From Sphagnum compactum (taxonomy: Eukaryota > Bryophyta > Sphagnopsida > Sphagnales), in the NCBI GenBank assembly GCA_965153455.1, contig OZ234496.1, forward strand, positions 17,910,304 through 17,974,303: a stretch of 64,000 bases of DNA. The letters are read 5' to 3'. Below, piece by piece: positions 13,139 to 23,059 of the stretch. The position numbers and the translations under genes are program-made. The notes under the pieces were generated by a model. It did not search any database. It was not told the origin of the DNA and was given only the letters and a program-made list of their open reading frames with translations. Numbering within the stretch: the stretch's first letter is position 1; each line of letters starts with the position of its first letter.

Positions 13139-13640
13139 AACAAGTTTGATGAGGTTGTGTTCAAAGTTTTGAAGTTTTTCAACCAAATGCATTTAAACAT
13201 TCAGTTACACCCACATCATTACCTAAATAGCCCAACCCAAGTTGGCCTTGTTAACACTTTGCTAGCAAGCATAACCTTAGTGTGGTTTGCACCTTTGTTG
13301 GAGCATTACTTTCCATTACTCAATGATTTTGAACCTTTTTTAAAAAATTTAATGTCATTTTTGGAGATTCAAACAAAGGAAACACACATCAACAACCAAG
13401 TTATGAACATTTTGTCAAAGGCCTCACCTAACAATAATGTATGCATTCAAATTTAGGCGATTAACATGCAACATCTTATCGAATGAAAATGCATTCATGA
13501 GTTAATTTCAATTTGGGTTGTGTAACAATGGAATGACCTATTATTCTCCATGCCAAAGCCTACAACATTGAATCAAGCCATTGCACAAGTTGTTTGATCT
13601 AATAGTAGACTTTTCAAACGACATCAGGAGAAGCATTGGG
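13139..13640 (+). pseudogene. Ty3/gypsy gag relic
   Basis: The best frame opens with KFDEVVFKVLKFFNQMHL, then SPTQVGLVNTLLAS, VWFAPLLEHYFPLLNDFEPF, and after frame breaks MPKPTTLNQAIAQVV and RLFKRHQEKHW. This order and wording match the capsid (retrotrans_gag) part of plant Ty3/gypsy Gag: KF-G-x-FLNQ, WFxPLLE-SPLL-F, then the PxxLxxAI region. In-frame stops and at least one frameshift are present (for example at 13456 and before the MPKP segment), so it is dead. No protease or reverse transcriptase follows. Confidence 0.65.
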
Positions 13641-14032
13641 AATTTTTGTCATTACCAAAAAAAATCATATCTACCATGCCATCCTCACCAATGGCATTCA
13701 CATTAAAGGACAATCAAATTAATTTTGATAATTACAAATTTACATTCCAAAGGTTTAGAGAGAAATATAGGAGACATTAGTGGAAAAAAAAAAGACATTG
13801 TTTGATGTTTTAATATGGTTTTGGCACTTTAAATGAAAGTATGTCATTGTAGATTGTCAAAATAGTCTTGCATTTTTTTTTTGGCTTATACTTGATAGGA
13901 AATTCAAAATTTGTTCAATTGATTTGAATCATTGATTGAAAACCTAAACATACATATCCCCCTTTCATTATCTAGCATCTTAGTTCACATTCATTTTGTT
14001 AAATCCTTGCTTTAAAACTCAAGACATACGAC

Positions 14033-14080
14033 AAGTGGGTGCATGGTTCCTGTTGTGGCACCCCAATTGTGAATGCACCC
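14033..14080 (+). other. Possible polypurine tract and 3' LTR start of the gag relic's element
   Basis: An AAGTGGGTGCATGG purine-rich stretch is followed by TGTTGTGGCACCCCAATTGTG, which looks like the start of a plant gypsy LTR. It lies 0.4 kb after the gag relic, so the pol region would have been deleted. The far LTR end is not identified. Confidence 0.25.
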
Positions 14081-15579
14081 TTAAAATAACTTTTAAAACT
14101 AAAAAAACTTAAAATAACTAGGTGGAAATAATTTTTAAATCAATTGAAAATAATTTAAGGTAAAAAGGTAATTAATTAATTAAGTAGGTTGAATAATATG
14201 TATTTTATTGTGTTGACATATGATAACGTTTTTGTATTAAGTAATTAATTAGATGGTTAGGCAATCTATTTATTAAATAGGCTAAGTACTAGGTAGTAAA
14301 TTGGTAGGCAAAATAATAGGTATTTTATTTTGTGAATATGTGATAATATTTTTGTGCACAAAACAAAAGATGTGATAGTCTTACATAGTGTTGTAATGTT
14401 TTCTTTTGATTATAATTTATTTCAGATTCTTGATTACAAGTTGAATTTTGTAAGATATATAGTTAGGTGAAAAAAACAACAACATGAAATTTGCACTATC
14501 ATTTATTTATCTACCAACCCTATGTCTTAGGCTTAGGTTAAACGACCTAGCTTAGCCACCTAGGCTAGACTAAATAGCTAAGGCCAGGTGTCTAGTAGGC
14601 CTTGTAACCTAGGCTACTTAATTAGGTCACCTAAATAAGCAAGGTAATTTAAATTGTAAATGTTGGGACTTGAATTCTTCATTTTCACATTGAGGAATCA
14701 AGTCCTTAACTATTGGAAGGTAAATGCAAGCTACGATGGCTCAATATCAGCAAAAATTACACTCCCTACAAATCCATAGAAGATTCTTTAAAATGATTCA
14801 AATGGACATGGTTGTTACTTTAAAAGATATTATTATTCTAATTTTTGAATAATACATGTTCAATCACTTACAAACCTTCCCAAATTTATATGAAAACTTG
14901 TATTTAATGTAGTTGATATCATTTTTAAATTTGAAAGTCCCAAAGGAAAACCCACAAAGTTGATAAAAATAATGCCCTATCTAAAACTTTCAAGAACATA
15001 TGTTTTTGAAACAAAAAATTTGAAAAATAAACCAAAATTGCAACTCATATGGACTTATGAAAATATGCTCAAATTTTAATCATTCAAAATTTTTTAATTA
15101 TTAAATGATTAAGGTTTACTAAAAAAGGATTCTTCATATGAGTTTCTCATTTTGTACTTCATTATATATTGAGTCGCAATAACAAATTTGGAATGTGAAT
15201 CAATATAAATTTTTCTATTTTGTGATGTTTTAGTTAGATAACTAGTCCATATTTTTGACTTCAAAAGTCCATTATTACTAACAAATGAATTTTTTATCAA
15301 TAAATAACCACACAATTCTCTTCATAATAAAATTATTAGTTTAAATTCAAATCTCAATTAGTAGATCTAAGGATATGTTAATCACCATATGCATTTGAAT
15401 AAAGGGTACCAAGGGGAAAAACATCGTTTTGTCACAAAAGTGAACCACCATAACTTACATCCACCTTGCACCACCACCCTAGAAGGTGATTTCCTTGGAC
15501 AACATATTATAATGAACATGATTTTGGACCAACATATTGTACTAAATGAATTTGAAGTTTTTTACACTACTTACATAAA
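14081..15579. other. AT-rich spacer with a small TAGG/CCTA-rich patch
   Basis: A related pair at about 14180-14245 and 14300-14360 shares TATTTTATT, TGATAA and TTTTTGT spaced alike, suggesting an old duplication of about 120 bp. A patch at about 14520-14645 is dense in CCTAGG/TAGG words and foreshadows the block at 15.6 kb. No gene is seen. Confidence 0.4.
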
Positions 15580-16400
15580 TAGATAGGTTATAAGTAGGTT
15601 AGCCTAGGTAGGTAAGAGAAACCTATTGATAATTGCATGTACCTAAATAACATGTAAGTTATAATCTACTAAGCTTTAGAAGTACCTTTTAGGCCTATGT
15701 TTATACCTACTTAGTAAGCTACTTACGCCTATGGCTAATTATTGGGCAACATATGTACCTATTAACCTATTAATAAACCTAGCTTAATCTATTAGATAGC
15801 CTAAATTAAACTACCTACTTAATAGGCCTAGGTGGCCTAAGCTACTTAATTAATAGGATAGGTTACTTACCCATTAGGCCTAGGTGGCCTCTATTATTTA
15901 CCTAGTAGGCCTAAGCTACATACCTATAATAGGATAGGTTACTTACCCATTAGGCCTAGGTGACCTCTGTTATTTACCTAGTAGGCCTAAGCTACATACC
16001 TATAATAGGCCTAAGCTACATACCTATAATAGGATAGGTTACTTACCCATTAGGCCTAGGTGGCCTTTGTTATTTACCTAGTAGGCCTAAGCTACATACC
16101 TATAATAGGCCTAAGCTATGTACCTATAGTAGGCCTATGCTAATAGGTTACCTATTTGGTTAATAGGTATATTTAATAAGCTTAAATCACCTAGGATACC
16201 TACGTAGAAAACTTACATTACCTAGTAGGTTATTTAATAGTCATGGGCTACATCTTAAGTAACCTATTAAATAGGTTTAAACTATGTTACCTAGCTAAGC
16301 TATTAATTATATTATTACCTAACAAGTAACCTACTAGCCTTCTAGTTATGCTAAACTAGATATGAAGTCTATGTTTAACCTAACTTACTAGTTATGTTAG
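15580..16400. repeat. TAGG/CCTA-rich minisatellite block with 76-bp and nested 24-bp units
   Basis: Three long copies start AATAGGATAGGTTACTTACC at 15852, 15928 and 16028, that is, 76 then 100 bases apart. The extra 24 bases are an additional AATAGGCCTAAGCTACATAC-type unit, and a further variant unit follows the third copy. The flanks are saturated with degenerate TAGGCCTA and CCTAGG palindromes. Confidence 0.85.
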
Positions 16401-16434
16401 GTTAGATAAATGTCACAAACACCACCATTACCTG

Positions 16435-16590
16435 TCGCTCACATCATCGCTTACATCAACATAATCGTCTGCATCATCATTTGCATTAACATAGTCGCTT
16501 GCATCATCGTTTGCACCAACATAGTCGCTTGCATCATCGTTTACACTAACATAGTTGTTTACATCATCACTTACATCATTGTTGCTTGAG
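16435..16590. repeat. 30-bp minisatellite, about five copies
   Basis: ACATAGTCGCTT-type motifs recur at 16459 (variant), 16489, 16519 and 16549, exactly 30 bases apart, joined by GCATCATCGTTTGCAC-like spacers. It ends just before the Copia LTR. Confidence 0.85.
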
Positions 16591-16593
16591 TAT

Positions 16594-17580
16594 TGTTGAA
16601 ATTCAAAACAATAGAGCTAAGAACGTTCATTCAAACAAGTGATTGTCGAAACATATGCACACCTAATTTGGAATCTTTAGATTATAGATAGATCAAATTA
16701 ATAAACTAGTAGTTAACATAGTTGCATGGTAAACACTTAGAGTGGACCTTATCACAATTTGTCACCATTTTGTTACGTGTAGCACAATTACATCAACCAC
16801 TCTAACATAACTAAATCAGCCATGCATAATCAGATAAATGACATTGTCATTTAATCTTTTAGGCTAGCCAATATTTTTGTATATATTGTTATTATTTGTG
16901 TCTATGTTTTTAATGTGATTTTTATTCTTTAATGCACTTACGTTTCTTCATGGTATCAAAGCAAACAAATTTGTGTTATGTGCATGGTGATATTTGAAAC
17001 ATGATATGCAAGTTCTAAATGTTATTGTGAATGTAACTTCTCAAGGCAAGTCTACACCTTTTTTGTTTCATTTGAATGTTACTGTGTTTGTAACTTTGTG
17101 ACATATATGGATAGCTTTGTGTGTTTTTTATTCTATTTAAATACAAATTGTTAATTTTTGGTTTTTTGGTGTAATACTATTGCATTAGTATTTTCTAGTT
17201 CATTAAAGTCATATTGTGCATGTTCTTTCTTGTTGTGATCTACTGTTGGACGTTAATATTGTGGTAGTGGGTTGTAGCCCATTATAGCCAATTTGTGTCT
17301 AAAAATTTATGCAATATATTGCAATGGCTACAAAAAAACCCTATTTAATGAATGAAGCTTCAAAGTTGGACAATTTTGCCAACTATGCACTTTGGAAAGC
17401 TAAAATAAGATTTTTTTTGCAAAAAAAGGCTATGGGAAATCATGATAATTGCTCCTCCAATAATAACAAGCATTCTTGCAACATCGACATCAACAACAAC
17501 CACACAGGTGTCTCTTACTGAACAAGCTACGCATTATAGTGACTCATTTTAGACAAATATGACAATTCATCCATACGAAT
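16594..17580 (+). mobile_element. Copia-type LTR retrotransposon relic: 5' LTR, primer-binding site, gag fragment
   Basis: A candidate LTR (16594-16950, about 357 bp) starts TGTTGAA and ends CA. It is followed directly by TGGTATCAAAGC (16951-16962), which differs by one base from the initiator-Met-tRNA primer-binding site typical of Copia elements (TGGTATCAGAGC). About 360 bases later a frame beginning near 17309 gives KLDNFANYALWKAKIRFFL, matching the Copia Gag start (KLdG-NY-WK-K--FL). The frame ends at 17521. No protease, integrase, reverse transcriptase or 3' LTR follows before the Dof gene. Confidence 0.55.
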
Positions 17581-17689
17581 CCCTAACAAGATTTTTAAAA
17601 TGTCCAAATGGACGTGATTCCTTCATCTATTGCTACAATGTAGCTTTGCATGCCTTTAACCACAAATTTTTTTGAATATTGATTAGAGA

Positions 17690-17900
17690 ATGCTTGGCAA
17701 TGCTTTTTTGATTGTTTAGTAATATCACTAAAAAAGGCAACAACATTTGATGTTTTTTGAGTAAGTCTAGCAAAGAAGGCAACAATGTTTGCTTGTTTTC
17801 TGAGTATGACTAAAGAATGCAGCAACATTTCCTATTTTCTGTCCTTTGAGTGCCACCAAAGAAGACAACAAGGTTTTTGAGTACCACCAAGAACTTTCTA
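17690..17900. repeat. Degenerate tandem repeat, about 45-60 bp units
   Basis: Four or so units share TTTTGAGTA...AAAGAAGGCAACAA. The spacing is irregular and the copies are diverged. It overlaps a fortuitous minus-strand frame. Confidence 0.5.
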
Positions 17901-18748
17901 CAGTTCTATTGCAGAGGCTTCAACTCTTTAGGTTCTGAATACCCTCATGGGCTGACCACAAAGAAAATCAGATGTCACAATTTGAAGATTTGATAGATAT
18001 TTTACTAAATTTAACTAAATTTGTGTTTCTGAGGGATCATGCTAATCTCATTCAATTCCCATGAGGTTGTTTAAATTGATTTTTATCAATTCATTCCAGT
18101 TGAAATCTGTTTATTTAAACAGACATTTGCCACTTAGGCTGCACTAGCTAACTAGAGAGAAAACCAAGAAAGTTTTGGGGATTTCCAGGCTAATATTATA
18201 GGCAAAGGAGGCCCCTCCCAAATTTAAGTCTAGTGTGAAATACAAAATCACAAAGGATTCCTACTAAGTTATCACACAGGAGTTTCGGGGGAATTTCATA
18301 GAGAGATCTCAAGGGGAGAATTTCACACTCGGTATATATGTCCCATGCAGTAATAGACAAATTCCAAGGGCTATTAAAGTACTGTTGTATTCTCAATGGA
18401 TAAAACCTTCAGCAACTCGACTTAATGCTTCATAATACTCTTTCAAGTACATGTAAGACTTTCTAATTTAAACTGTTCCAGGAATGAGATGATTTCTCTA
18501 GAGTGAAAAACTAGCATTCAAGACAAGATTCTAACTGCAGTGTACACTAGAGCAACCAAGATTGTTGCGCGCGGCTTCCCAGCAAGTCACGGACCACATT
18601 TTACAGGCATGAGAACTCACCACATTACATTGAAAGAGATGGAGCAAGATGATGTGAAATAGTACTAGGGTACGGGCCTGGCGCTATTGAAGCTCAGGGG
18701 TATGATTTCAAAGCTAGACCTAAACAGCTAGCTAGCTATTTCTTTATT
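17901..18748. other. 3' flank of Dof gene 2, no further gene
   Basis: It holds the presumed 3' UTR of gene 2 (nearest the stop) and otherwise unrecognised sequence. No repeat boundary is seen. Confidence 0.4.
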
Positions 18749-19873
18749 CTAAGCTCCCCAGTAACCAGGTTTCTGTAGCACGGAGTTCAAAAACTGGATC
18801 TGATTGCCATCCAATTTTTGAGGAGAACTTATAGTGTAATATCCCCCGATCACATTTGAGAATAGTGATCCTGGAGCAGCTTGAACAATGTTGCTGCCAC
18901 CTCCCGCCAGTTGCAAGCCTCTTGAATTCATGGGCACAGTACTAGTACTGGACTGATGCTCGTACATGGAGCTGGTGGCTGAAGAATGTAGACTAGTTGA
19001 CACCATGACATGATCTTGCTGGAGATTCATCATCAGACCTGCAGTACTAGTAGCTGGCGTTGTGCTAGCAGCTAGGAGGTTCTTGCTCAAACTCGACCCG
19101 GCGTTGAATGATCCATGAATATTCTGTCGCTCGCGCTGATGATCCAAGTTGGACAAATAATGTAAAAAAGTCGGCAAATGTGCTGATGTGGTTGTTGTGG
19201 TATTGGGAGGAAGTTCTGTCACTGATCCTGATTGCTGCTGCAGCACTGGCTGCTGATAATTACCGTAGCTGCTCATAGATCCTACTTTGCCTCCAGCTCC
19301 TGTCATTTGTGATGATAGCAGGGAGAGTTGCTGTTGGGTGGTTACCAAATTTTGCAATGTACTGGGAAGGAGAACGTTCGACTGTACTACTTGCGTCATG
19401 TTGAGTGCATTTAGCCCAGCGCCCGCTGCTGGCGAAAAGTCGGCGCGGGAATCACGAGGCTGCAGCCCGTCGCTGTTGCTCATGCGTTGCCTTGTGCGAT
19501 GCACTTTCTTGCGGGTACCACCACCGACTGGAACGTTCCGGAGAGTGCCTCCTACCGTCCAGTAGCGCTGACAGTTGCGGCAGAAATGTCGTGGTTGGTT
19601 CACGCTGTAGTTATTATAGTAGCAGAATTTGGTGTTCATGGACTGGCAACGTGGGCACGGGATGGGCTTCATGACGGGCCTCTCTGCAGCACGCATGCAC
19701 CCGCCGCTCCCTCTGCTGGTGGTCACTGCACCCGCGAGCTGTTGGGACTGCTGCTGATCGCCAGCTGCAACCGGTAATACTGAATCCCCCGAAGCCTGAT
19801 GGATTAGATCATGAGGATCGACCAACTCCTCCTGTTCGCAATGGTTCATTGTAGCTAAATGCATGATTACCAT
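18749..19873 (-). CDS. Dof-domain zinc finger transcription factor (gene 2), 374 aa, intronless coding region
   Basis: This is a paralogue of gene 1 on the opposite strand, expected to be a nuclear AAAG-binding regulator. The Dof finger is intact: C73-X2-C76-X21-C98-X2-C101 within residues 71-122. It is nearly identical to that of gene 1, with NQPRHF for TQPRHF and GGGTRKKVH for [10 protein letters not shown] basic tail [10 protein letters not shown] (121-130) follows. The ATG at 19871-19873 gives [10 protein letters not shown], matching the gene 1 start. The C-terminus [14 protein letters not shown] matches as well, and both genes end on the same nucleotides (tactggggagcttag). The remainder is Gln/Ser/Thr-rich, with a Thr run at 225-229. 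An AATAAAG polyadenylation-like hexamer lies just after the stop (18741-18747 on the complement). The two genes converge with about 10.9 kb between their stops. No frameshift or internal stop is present. Confidence 0.95.
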   Translation of the reverse strand: MVIMHLATMNHCEQEELVDPHDLIHQASGDSVLPVAAGDQQQSQQLAGAVTTSRGSGGCMRAAERPVMKPIPCPRCQSMNTKFCYYNNYSVNQPRHFCRNCQRYWTVGGTLRNVPVGGGTRKKVHRTRQRMSNSDGLQPRDSRADFSPAAGAGLNALNMTQVVQSNVLLPSTLQNLVTTQQQLSLLSSQMTGAGGKVGSMSSYGNYQQPVLQQQSGSVTELPPNTTTTTSAHLPTFLHYLSNLDHQRERQNIHGSFNAGSSLSKNLLAASTTPATSTAGLMMNLQQDHVMVSTSLHSSATSSMYEHQSSTSTVPMNSRGLQLAGGGSNIVQAAPGSLFSNVIGGYYTISSPQKLDGNQIQFLNSVLQKPGYWGA

Positions 19874-22200
19874 GAAAGTCAGTGGCTAGCTCTAAGCTTG
19901 CTATAATCTGATCGACAGCTTCAACGAACTCAGCTTCTTCGTGGTCGATGCTGCTGCGGCTTTCATCACTTAAGATCCGCCCTTAATTAGGCTAGTCCCT
20001 GAATGCAACCCAAAAGCCGAGAAGATTCAAGCTTGATGAGATGACATGACAAAGAACTTCTCACAAGTGCTTGCTAATACACTTTAGAAGGCTTTTCTCG
20101 AGAACTCGTGAGGGGAAAGGTCTTGTACACTGCAGGATGCAATGTTACTTCCTAGAGGAAATCAGTCGAGACGGGAACTGCTTGTGAGTACTACTCTAAA
20201 CCTGAAGAACAAATCGAAGAACAAAATAAAAGCTGGCCAGAGTCCGGCTCTTCCAAGGCTTGAACAGTTTGGTGAGATGGGCACGGCCTTCCCGCGTCGT
20301 CGTCTCTTGAAAAGAAAGGAGATTCAAGGAAAGAAAGGTGAATGTTCTCTGAACTCTGTAAAGGAAAAACTTGAACTAGCAGATTGCAACGTCTTTGTAT
20401 GCTGACAAAGAAGGTAACAGTCTTTTGGGAAGCGACTTGCAGCGAGCATGAAAACCGAGGGACAAAAGGTGTCGAGAATCATGACCGCTAGTAGCGTTCA
20501 GAACTATTTGCATCCGTGTTTGTGCGCGCAGCACAAACCAACACGAAGTCGATATTGCTATGTATATATTTATATATATGCCTTTGGCGCATATATATAA
20601 AGCCAAGAGCACACTCAACATACAGCTCTCGACATGTCTAGGTTGTGAACTCTAGTACTCAGTACTTAACAAGACACTAGTAGAATCAAAGAGAGCTGCT
20701 TACAGCAGGTGTCATCCAATTAGCTCCATCGATCCGTTTGCACTTGCTACCACGTTGCTGCGGCTACTGAGATGTGGATCCTGTTTGAGAGCACGACGGA
20801 TAGATCATGCTTTCCACCGCTGCTCTCTAACTCTTAAAAAGCTTTGAGTACCCGTGAGTTCCTCAAGAGTAGTACTAATTCATCTGTGGTGGCCGCCTGC
20901 AGCACATAACAGGAACAAGTCGACATGATCAATCGATTGAGCTAATTCATTAGCGGTTTCATTCACTTGTCGATAGTTATTGCCACTGATCATCGCAACG
21001 CCCCCACAAAGCTCTGGCTGCAAGAGTAGAGAAATTCCAACTATGCCGACCAGAACTAGTGCCCAACATCTTCTATCGTCCGTCGCACAACTGCTGAGCT
21101 ACTTCACCGCTGCAGCAGTGCACCCACTTGCGTCTAGATCTCTAGCTAGCTTACATCAGGAGTCAGGTCAGTCATAGTTGTACAAAGCTAGAAACTCAAT
21201 GAAAATCCCAGCGATGATCACAGAAGCGAGAGAGTTCGAGTAATTTGAGAAGTGGTCGAGATCAAAGAAAAATTAAGGAAGCTTTAATATTGAGGTTTCG
21301 GTGAGCATCGAGAGAAATAATATATTGAGTTTAATCAAAGTCGAGAGCTCCACAGTTCTATTGGCGAGAGTGACGTTGGCCGATGAAGTGCATGACGAGT
21401 GGAGGAGGAGATCAGCCACGATGTTATGTTACAAGTACGTAGTTGCTGTATTCATCACTCTGAAATTCAATGGACGTCAAAGTGATCACCTTATCAGATC
21501 TTTCTGCAGCAGCTGATGTGCCCTGAAGAGGAGACAACGACTTCTGCAAGAGGTTCGCGTTGTTGTTGCTTCACAGTAGTACTCCACAGATAGAAAGAAT
21601 CCCAGAATTTCAGGCTAATAGTTTCTTCACTGATGATCACTGCGCCTTCAGCGTCGACTCTTTCCACCATATTTTGTATTTTCCTACCCCGCAACAATAA
21701 GTGTAACTAGCTTTCTCGGCCATAGAACCTCGACCTCTACTAGCCTAGCTAGCCGAACATTTGACAAGATTTTCCACTTCCACTACAGCTACAGCAGCGG
21801 CCGGTATATTAACTTCAAGAAAACGTCCAGACACCTTACTAGAACTGGAGTGGCAAAAGGGACCAGAAGCTAGCTAGCAAGCTAGCAGATTGTACTAGTA
21901 CTCTACAAAGTGGATGAGGAGTATGGCTGCTGAGAGGAGAGAGCAAGAGGCCGGAAGAAGAAGAAGCAGAAGAAGAAGACATTAATGATATGATGATGTA
22001 TAATTATTATTATCAGTACTAAATTCATGAGCCGCTGCCGCGCGCTGGGTCTGTATAATTAAGTCCTGGTACTTACTTGATCTGCTGCTAGCTGCTGCTG
22101 CTGATGATGATGATGATGAATCAAAAGCTGTGAGCGAGCTCTAGCTAGGTGATAATTCAGCTGGAAACTAGAATTTAAAAGCTTGAATCAAGAGAGCAAT
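19874..22200 (-). promoter_or_regulatory. Upstream/leader region of Dof gene 2, with probable 5'-UTR intron(s)
   Basis: Read on the minus strand, this GC-richer stretch precedes gene 2 and has no convincing coding frame. A strong donor, CAA/GTAAGTACC, lies at 22077/22076. An acceptor TGCTGCAG ends at 20897 and is preceded by ATTGATCATGT, the same block seen before the gene 1 acceptor. A second possible acceptor, TTGCATTCAG, ends at 19999. TATA-like runs occur at about 20555-20603 and could be read on either strand. CAG/CAT runs at 22085-22120 and GAA runs at 21956-21982 resemble the low-complexity leader of gene 1. The exact transcript structure needs cDNA. Confidence 0.4.
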
Positions 22201-22505
22201 TTACTTGTCAGCTCCTGCAGGAATCATGGCTGGCGAAGGGGATCTGCAAACTGGGATCAGCATGCACATGAGGTTCCTGATTATATTGAGCTCCTCCTCC
22301 AGGCTCCTATAACTCTTACAGTCCTCCTGATCCCCATCCCCACCAATACTGCACGTAGTTCTGGCCCCTCTACCTGCAGATTCCCATATTGAACCGTAAC
22401 AGCATGCATGAAGCCCATAAGACAGCAGCAGCAAGCATCCCATCAGCAGCAGTCTGGACTCTGAAGCCTCAGGTGTCGAAGAAAAGGTTCTTAGAGAGGA
22501 CGAGA

Positions 22506-22540
22506 GAGAGAGAGAGAGGCACACACACACACACACACAG
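22506..22540. repeat. Compound microsatellite (GA)n(CA)n
   Basis: A GA run is followed by about nine CA units. It lies upstream of Dof gene 2 and creates spurious Ser/Leu-rich and Cys/Val-rich frames. Confidence 0.95.
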
Positions 22541-22764
22541 AGACCTAGGGTTTGCCAGGGACGTACACTGGTACCAGATGTGGATGAATGAACCAAGTTT
22601 GACATTGTCTATAGAGAGGCATACAGGGAAGGAGAGTGGATGACTTTTTGAAGGCCATCCGTTTTTTTTTGTTTTTTTTTTTCCCTTTTCCAAAACAAAA
22701 ATTTATATTACTGCTTGTTACCAGTGTAGGTGCTGGTATCTCCAGCTTGGTTGGGGTGAACCAG

Positions 22765-23059
22765 CACTCACTCTGGTACCCCGAGGTTAAACAACCCCAA
22801 AATTTCATCTAAATTGTTTCAAAATATTGTAAATGTTTTCTGTATAATATTTAGAAGAAATTTGGATGAAAATTTGGGTTTTTCAATTTAGAATATTTAG
22901 CAGAAATTTGGATGAATTTTGGGGTTTTTTCAAATTATAACATTTTGAAGAAATTTAGATGAATTTTGGGGAACTTTTTTCAATTTATAACATTTTGGAG
23001 AAATTTAGATGAATTTTGGGGTTTTTAGTTTTTACCCTGGTACCAGTGTGGGTTGAGTG
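22765..23059. repeat. Inverted-repeat (MITE-like) element with internal 47-50 bp tandem units
   Basis: The left end (CACTCA..CTCTGGTACCCCGAGGTTAAAC, then CCCCAAAATTTCATCTAAATT) is matched in reverse complement by the right end (AATTTAGATGAATTTTGGGG ... CCTGGTACCAGTGTG..TGAGTG). Inside, units starting AGAAATTT(G/A)GATGAA recur at about 22854, 22902, 22949 and 22999. It is non-coding, and no target duplication was confirmed. Confidence 0.6.

Noticed and set aside
13157-13456. Stand-alone 99-codon gene
   Set aside because: Homology to gypsy Gag continues upstream and beyond the stop in other frames, so it is a piece of a pseudogene.
16435-16590. CRISPR-like regular spacing
   Set aside because: Units are contiguous 30-bp minisatellite copies without unique spacers, in a plant nuclear context.
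22201-22605. 134-codon minus-strand frame upstream of Dof gene 2
   Set aside because: Its first part is the GA/CA microsatellite translated as Cys-Val and Ser-Leu runs. The remainder is moderately GC-rich and could be part of the gene 2 leader, but nothing shows it is translated.
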